A stretch of DNA of 64,000 nt from Pirellula sp. (lineage in GTDB: Bacteria > Planctomycetota > Planctomycetia > Pirellulales > Pirellulaceae), in contig JAJTEK010000008.1 of the NCBI GenBank assembly GCA_021299695.1, forward strand, positions 1-64,000. Reading direction: 5' to 3'. Positions within the stretch are counted from its first letter, which is position 1, and each line of letters starts with the position of its first letter. This document shows positions 61,542 to 64,000 of the stretch, one piece after another. A program made the position numbers and the translations under genes. The notes below the pieces were generated by a model. The model was not told the origin of the DNA, did no database searches, and was given only the letters and a program-made list of their open reading frames with translations.

Positions 61542-63188
61542 TCAGGTCGTACGAGCGCGGCGAATCGTAGCTGCCGTCGAAAAGAAGGGGAGCATGCTAA
61601 GCCCTATAAAAGATGAGACAAGAAGCATTCCTATGGACCCTAATTCGTTTCCATACAGGTAGCACCATGCCAATGCTACACAGGATCCAAGTCCCCAAAT
61701 TCCGATGGCAGTCCCCAGCCAAAGATCGCTATGGAGTTGACTCTCTATCGTCGACGATACCAGTGCGACCAATACCAGAATGCTAAATGCCGCCGCGGTA
61801 CAAAAACCAAAAGGCATGCGACACGCAAGTAGTATTGCCAAAAGGCTAAACGTCCAAATCCAATGGTCGATTTGCATGAGCGTCGGAAAAATCGAGAACT
61901 TAAGATTAGTGAATACGAACGTCAGAACCGTGGACAAGGCAGTGAGAATACCCAAATATTCCCAGGACTTTATGAATTTCAACTCGTTGGATGGAATCGA
62001 ATCGCCCGAAACCCATGCGACCATTGCGATCAACGCGTAGGAAATAAGAATAACTGCGGAACTGATCAAGGTAGCGGCCCCTGAAGATCTTAGGAATGCA
62101 GTTGCCTTGTCTTGAAAAGAGATCGGTAAGGTATCCGTAAATGAACACATCTCAAAGGGTGTCGAATTGGATGTTTTTGGTTTGCGATCAGGGGATTCGA
62201 ACCGAGCGAGGGACCCTCCGAATAGACCAAGGAATCCAAAGAGCAACGCACTGTAGACTTGTAGCCCTGTGGACAAGTAGGTTCCTCCAATAGCAATTCT
62301 CATGAATGTACCGTAATCCTGCTGCACGACACCCATCAGCACGGCGATCATCCAAGAGAGGATTACACCGAGAGTCACCAGTATGGGAATGGTCACAAAC
62401 CGATGAAGGAAGTCGTACCAACTGTATGCTTGGATCGGTGATTTGAAACTCCAAGACGCACTGAACCATCGCGAGTCAATGCGTTCCCAAACCCATTCGA
62501 TTCTCTCAAGCAATGAGGAATTGCGACGTCCACAGCGGTCGTAGGCAATCCGCAATGTAGTAAGCCAGTAAGCCAAGCTCAACGACGCAACGGTGATCAA
62601 CCAATCGGTGGGGGTAAGCTCGGTCCAATAGTGGATTTGGGTCGTTAGCATTCCACCTTTTTGAAGTGGAATGCCGTGACCAGCGAGCAACCAAATGAAG
62701 AGCGCCATGACAATCAACCCTGCCAATACGATCCACCAAAGAGATCGCGACTCTCCGCGAAGGACTGGCTGGAGGACACACCAGCAGACGACAGAGAATA
62801 CGACTGGACCTGCGATAGGCCAATCGATCGGTAAGAGGACTTTCCATAGCCAGAGTATCAAAGCGACGTGAGCACCCACGAGCACTGCTCCGCTCCAAAA
62901 ATAGCAGCTTGCGATTTGAAGCGTGGAGATCGGTAGTCTATAGAGTCGTTTTAAGCTACCTTGCGACTGAAGGACTCCGAAGCAAACCACCAAAACGATG
63001 CTTAGGATCAAAGTTGCTTGGATTCCAATCAAGAGCGGTGAGACCATGAAGGAACTGTCTGGACTGATGCATTGAAGCGGCACCAACATGCAAAGCGCGG
63101 GAATATTTGCAAGCAGAGGGAACCAAAGGAGCATCCAGCGATTACGAGCAAAGTACTCCCAAGATAAAGCGGCGATGATCGATTGCAT
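61542..63188 (-). CDS. ABC-2-like transporter permease
   Basis: The 548-residue protein has about 13 hydrophobic helices and a cytoplasmic loop near 210-245. The start IIAALSWEYFARNRWMLLWF is typical of ABC-2 permeases that begin inside the cytoplasm. The gene lies 12 bases after the ATPase gene at 63201, which gives the partner. The substrate is unknown. The length suggests two fused six-helix halves. Confidence 0.75.
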   Translation of the reverse strand: MQSIIAALSWEYFARNRWMLLWFPLLANIPALCMLVPLQCISPDSSFMVSPLLIGIQATLILSIVLVVCFGVLQSQGSLKRLYRLPISTLQIASCYFWSGAVLVGAHVALILWLWKVLLPIDWPIAGPVVFSVVCWCVLQPVLRGESRSLWWIVLAGLIVMALFIWLLAGHGIPLQKGGMLTTQIHYWTELTPTDWLITVASLSLAYWLTTLRIAYDRCGRRNSSLLERIEWVWERIDSRWFSASWSFKSPIQAYSWYDFLHRFVTIPILVTLGVILSWMIAVLMGVVQQDYGTFMRIAIGGTYLSTGLQVYSALLFGFLGLFGGSLARFESPDRKPKTSNSTPFEMCSFTDTLPISFQDKATAFLRSSGAATLISSAVILISYALIAMVAWVSGDSIPSNELKFIKSWEYLGILTALSTVLTFVFTNLKFSIFPTLMQIDHWIWTFSLLAILLACRMPFGFCTAAAFSILVLVALVSSTIESQLHSDLWLGTAIGIWGLGSCVALAWCYLYGNELGSIGMLLVSSFIGLSMLPFFSTAATIRRARTT

Positions 63189-63200
63189 TATGGCACCTCG

Positions 63201-64000
63201 CTAAGATCTTTGAACGTGGCAAACAAAGATATCGTCCAAACTCAATGGCCCTTGGGCTACAATCTGTGCACGAAGTCCTTTTGCAGCTTGGGTCAATTGC
63301 TCTTTTTCTCCGCAGTAAACATACGTCCAATCGCGGCCATTGCCTTGGGATTGGATTGCACCTTCGAGACCAGGGGCCTCCAGTTGAGCGTCCTCGAAAT
63401 GAAGAGTGACTCGATGGAATGACTCAAAGATGGTCTCAAGCGGTTGATCCAAAAGAATACGCCCTTCATGAAGAATCGCGACACGATCGGCCAGTCTTTC
63501 GACTTCATCGAGCAGATGCGAAGAAAAAAGGACCGTGCGTCCGTCATCCGATGTGGTCTTCACAATGGCAGTCAATATATCTCGACGTATTACTGGATCT
63601 AGACCCGAGGAAGGTTCATCGAGAACTAGAAGCTCGGGGCGATGGGAAAGTGCCAATAGCAAGCACACCCGCGCTGCCTGACCGCGAGACAAACATTGGA
63701 TCTTCTGCTTAGGATCCAATTCAAACAATTCCAGTAGTTCAGCCGCATAACCCGTGTCCCAGGCTGGGTAGAAGGAACGTGTAAAGCCAATGATCTCTTG
63801 GACTCGCATCCAAGCGGGTATGTCTCGATCCTCAGACATATATCCGATCCTGCCAAGAACGCCGACCGGATCGGTCACAGGATCGAGCCCAAAAACACTG
63901 ACCGATCCGCCTTGGGCATAGTGCGACCCGAGAATGTGCTTGATAAGCGTAGTTTTTCCAGCCCCGTTGCTGCCGATGAGCCCATAGACTCCCCCACGTG
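63201..64000 (-). CDS. ABC transporter ATP-binding protein, 5' end beyond the window
   Basis: The frame stays open to the right edge, so the start is missing; reading from the edge gives the Walker A GSNGAGKTT at about 63941-63967. Later come the signature CLSRGQAARVCLL, Walker B LLVLDEPSSGLDP and the switch SSHLLDEVERL. The visible part is about 266 residues. It fits CcmA-type ATPases. The permease gene follows in the same direction after 12 bases, so the pair is a complete transporter. Confidence 0.93.
   Translation of the reverse strand, partial: RGGVYGLIGSNGAGKTTLIKHILGSHYAQGGSVSVFGLDPVTDPVGVLGRIGYMSEDRDIPAWMRVQEIIGFTRSFYPAWDTGYAAELLELFELDPKQKIQCLSRGQAARVCLLLALSHRPELLVLDEPSSGLDPVIRRDILTAIVKTTSDDGRTVLFSSHLLDEVERLADRVAILHEGRILLDQPLETIFESFHRVTLHFEDAQLEAPGLEGAIQSQGNGRDWTYVYCGEKEQLTQAAKGLRAQIVAQGPLSLDDIFVCHVQRS

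Overview
The window looks like chromosomal DNA of a planctomycete, most likely Pirellulales. The evidence is the gene content: two Tat-exported Gfo/Idh/MocA oxidoreductases, a DUF1080 protein, a degenerate DUF1549-type protein, a roughly 1,100-residue DUF6797-type cytochrome c, a large PknB-type kinase and an extracellular Gln/Pro/Tyr repeat protein. GC is moderately high by eye, many starts lack a clear Shine-Dalgarno, and intergenic palindromes are abundant. I see no tRNA, rRNA, CRISPR array, integrase or insertion sequence.

Layout. 1-3640: an accessory island made of dispersed repeat modules, a HigB-like/XRE/GNAT gene triad, a Uma2-family gene and a possible gene remnant. 3639-7061: a Nif3-family gene, then an HtrA-like protease paired with an HtrA-like pseudoprotease. 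7244-11558: an SDR enzyme coupled to a secreted amidohydrolase, then a DUF485/acetate-type symporter pair. 11667-14966: the large cytochrome c protein. 15052-18206: an AI-2E-family membrane protein, a flippase-like protein and a small membrane protein. 18515-24965: an oxidoreductase and an RND efflux adaptor/pump pair. 25093-33175, all minus: a kinase with a large extracytoplasmic region, a Gly-rich secreted protein, YgiQ, PanB and a secreted protein. 33482-36868: an aldehyde dehydrogenase and a truncated DUF1549-like protein. 36877-44915, minus: a 56-residue gene too short for ordinary ORF calling, a YeiH-type transporter, an ABC ATPase, a large membrane protein, DUF1080, a small cytochrome c and the pentapeptide-repeat protein. 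44857-53939: a Trm112-like gene on plus, then on minus an SDR, a second Gfo/Idh/MocA enzyme, a GT39-like and a GT2 glycosyltransferase, and a class II photolyase fused to a renalase-like flavoprotein, coupled to a zinc-ribbon protein. 54132-64000: TPR protein, secreted protein, alpha/beta hydrolase coupled to a molybdopterin oxidoreductase, an outer-membrane-like protein, a membrane-tethered TAXI-like binding protein, and an ABC permease/ATPase pair running off the right edge.

The most unusual signals are: a PDZ domain nested inside a protease domain that has lost His and carries Cys for Ser; the photolyase-renalase fusion; the toxin-like triad beside a mosaic repeat family; an intrinsic terminator lying inside the first codons of the gene at 34994; an apparent in-frame deletion in the molybdopterin oxidoreductase; and a genome habit of 15- or 18-bp in-frame tandem duplications in unrelated genes. 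All functional calls rest on reading motifs by eye; no database search was run.
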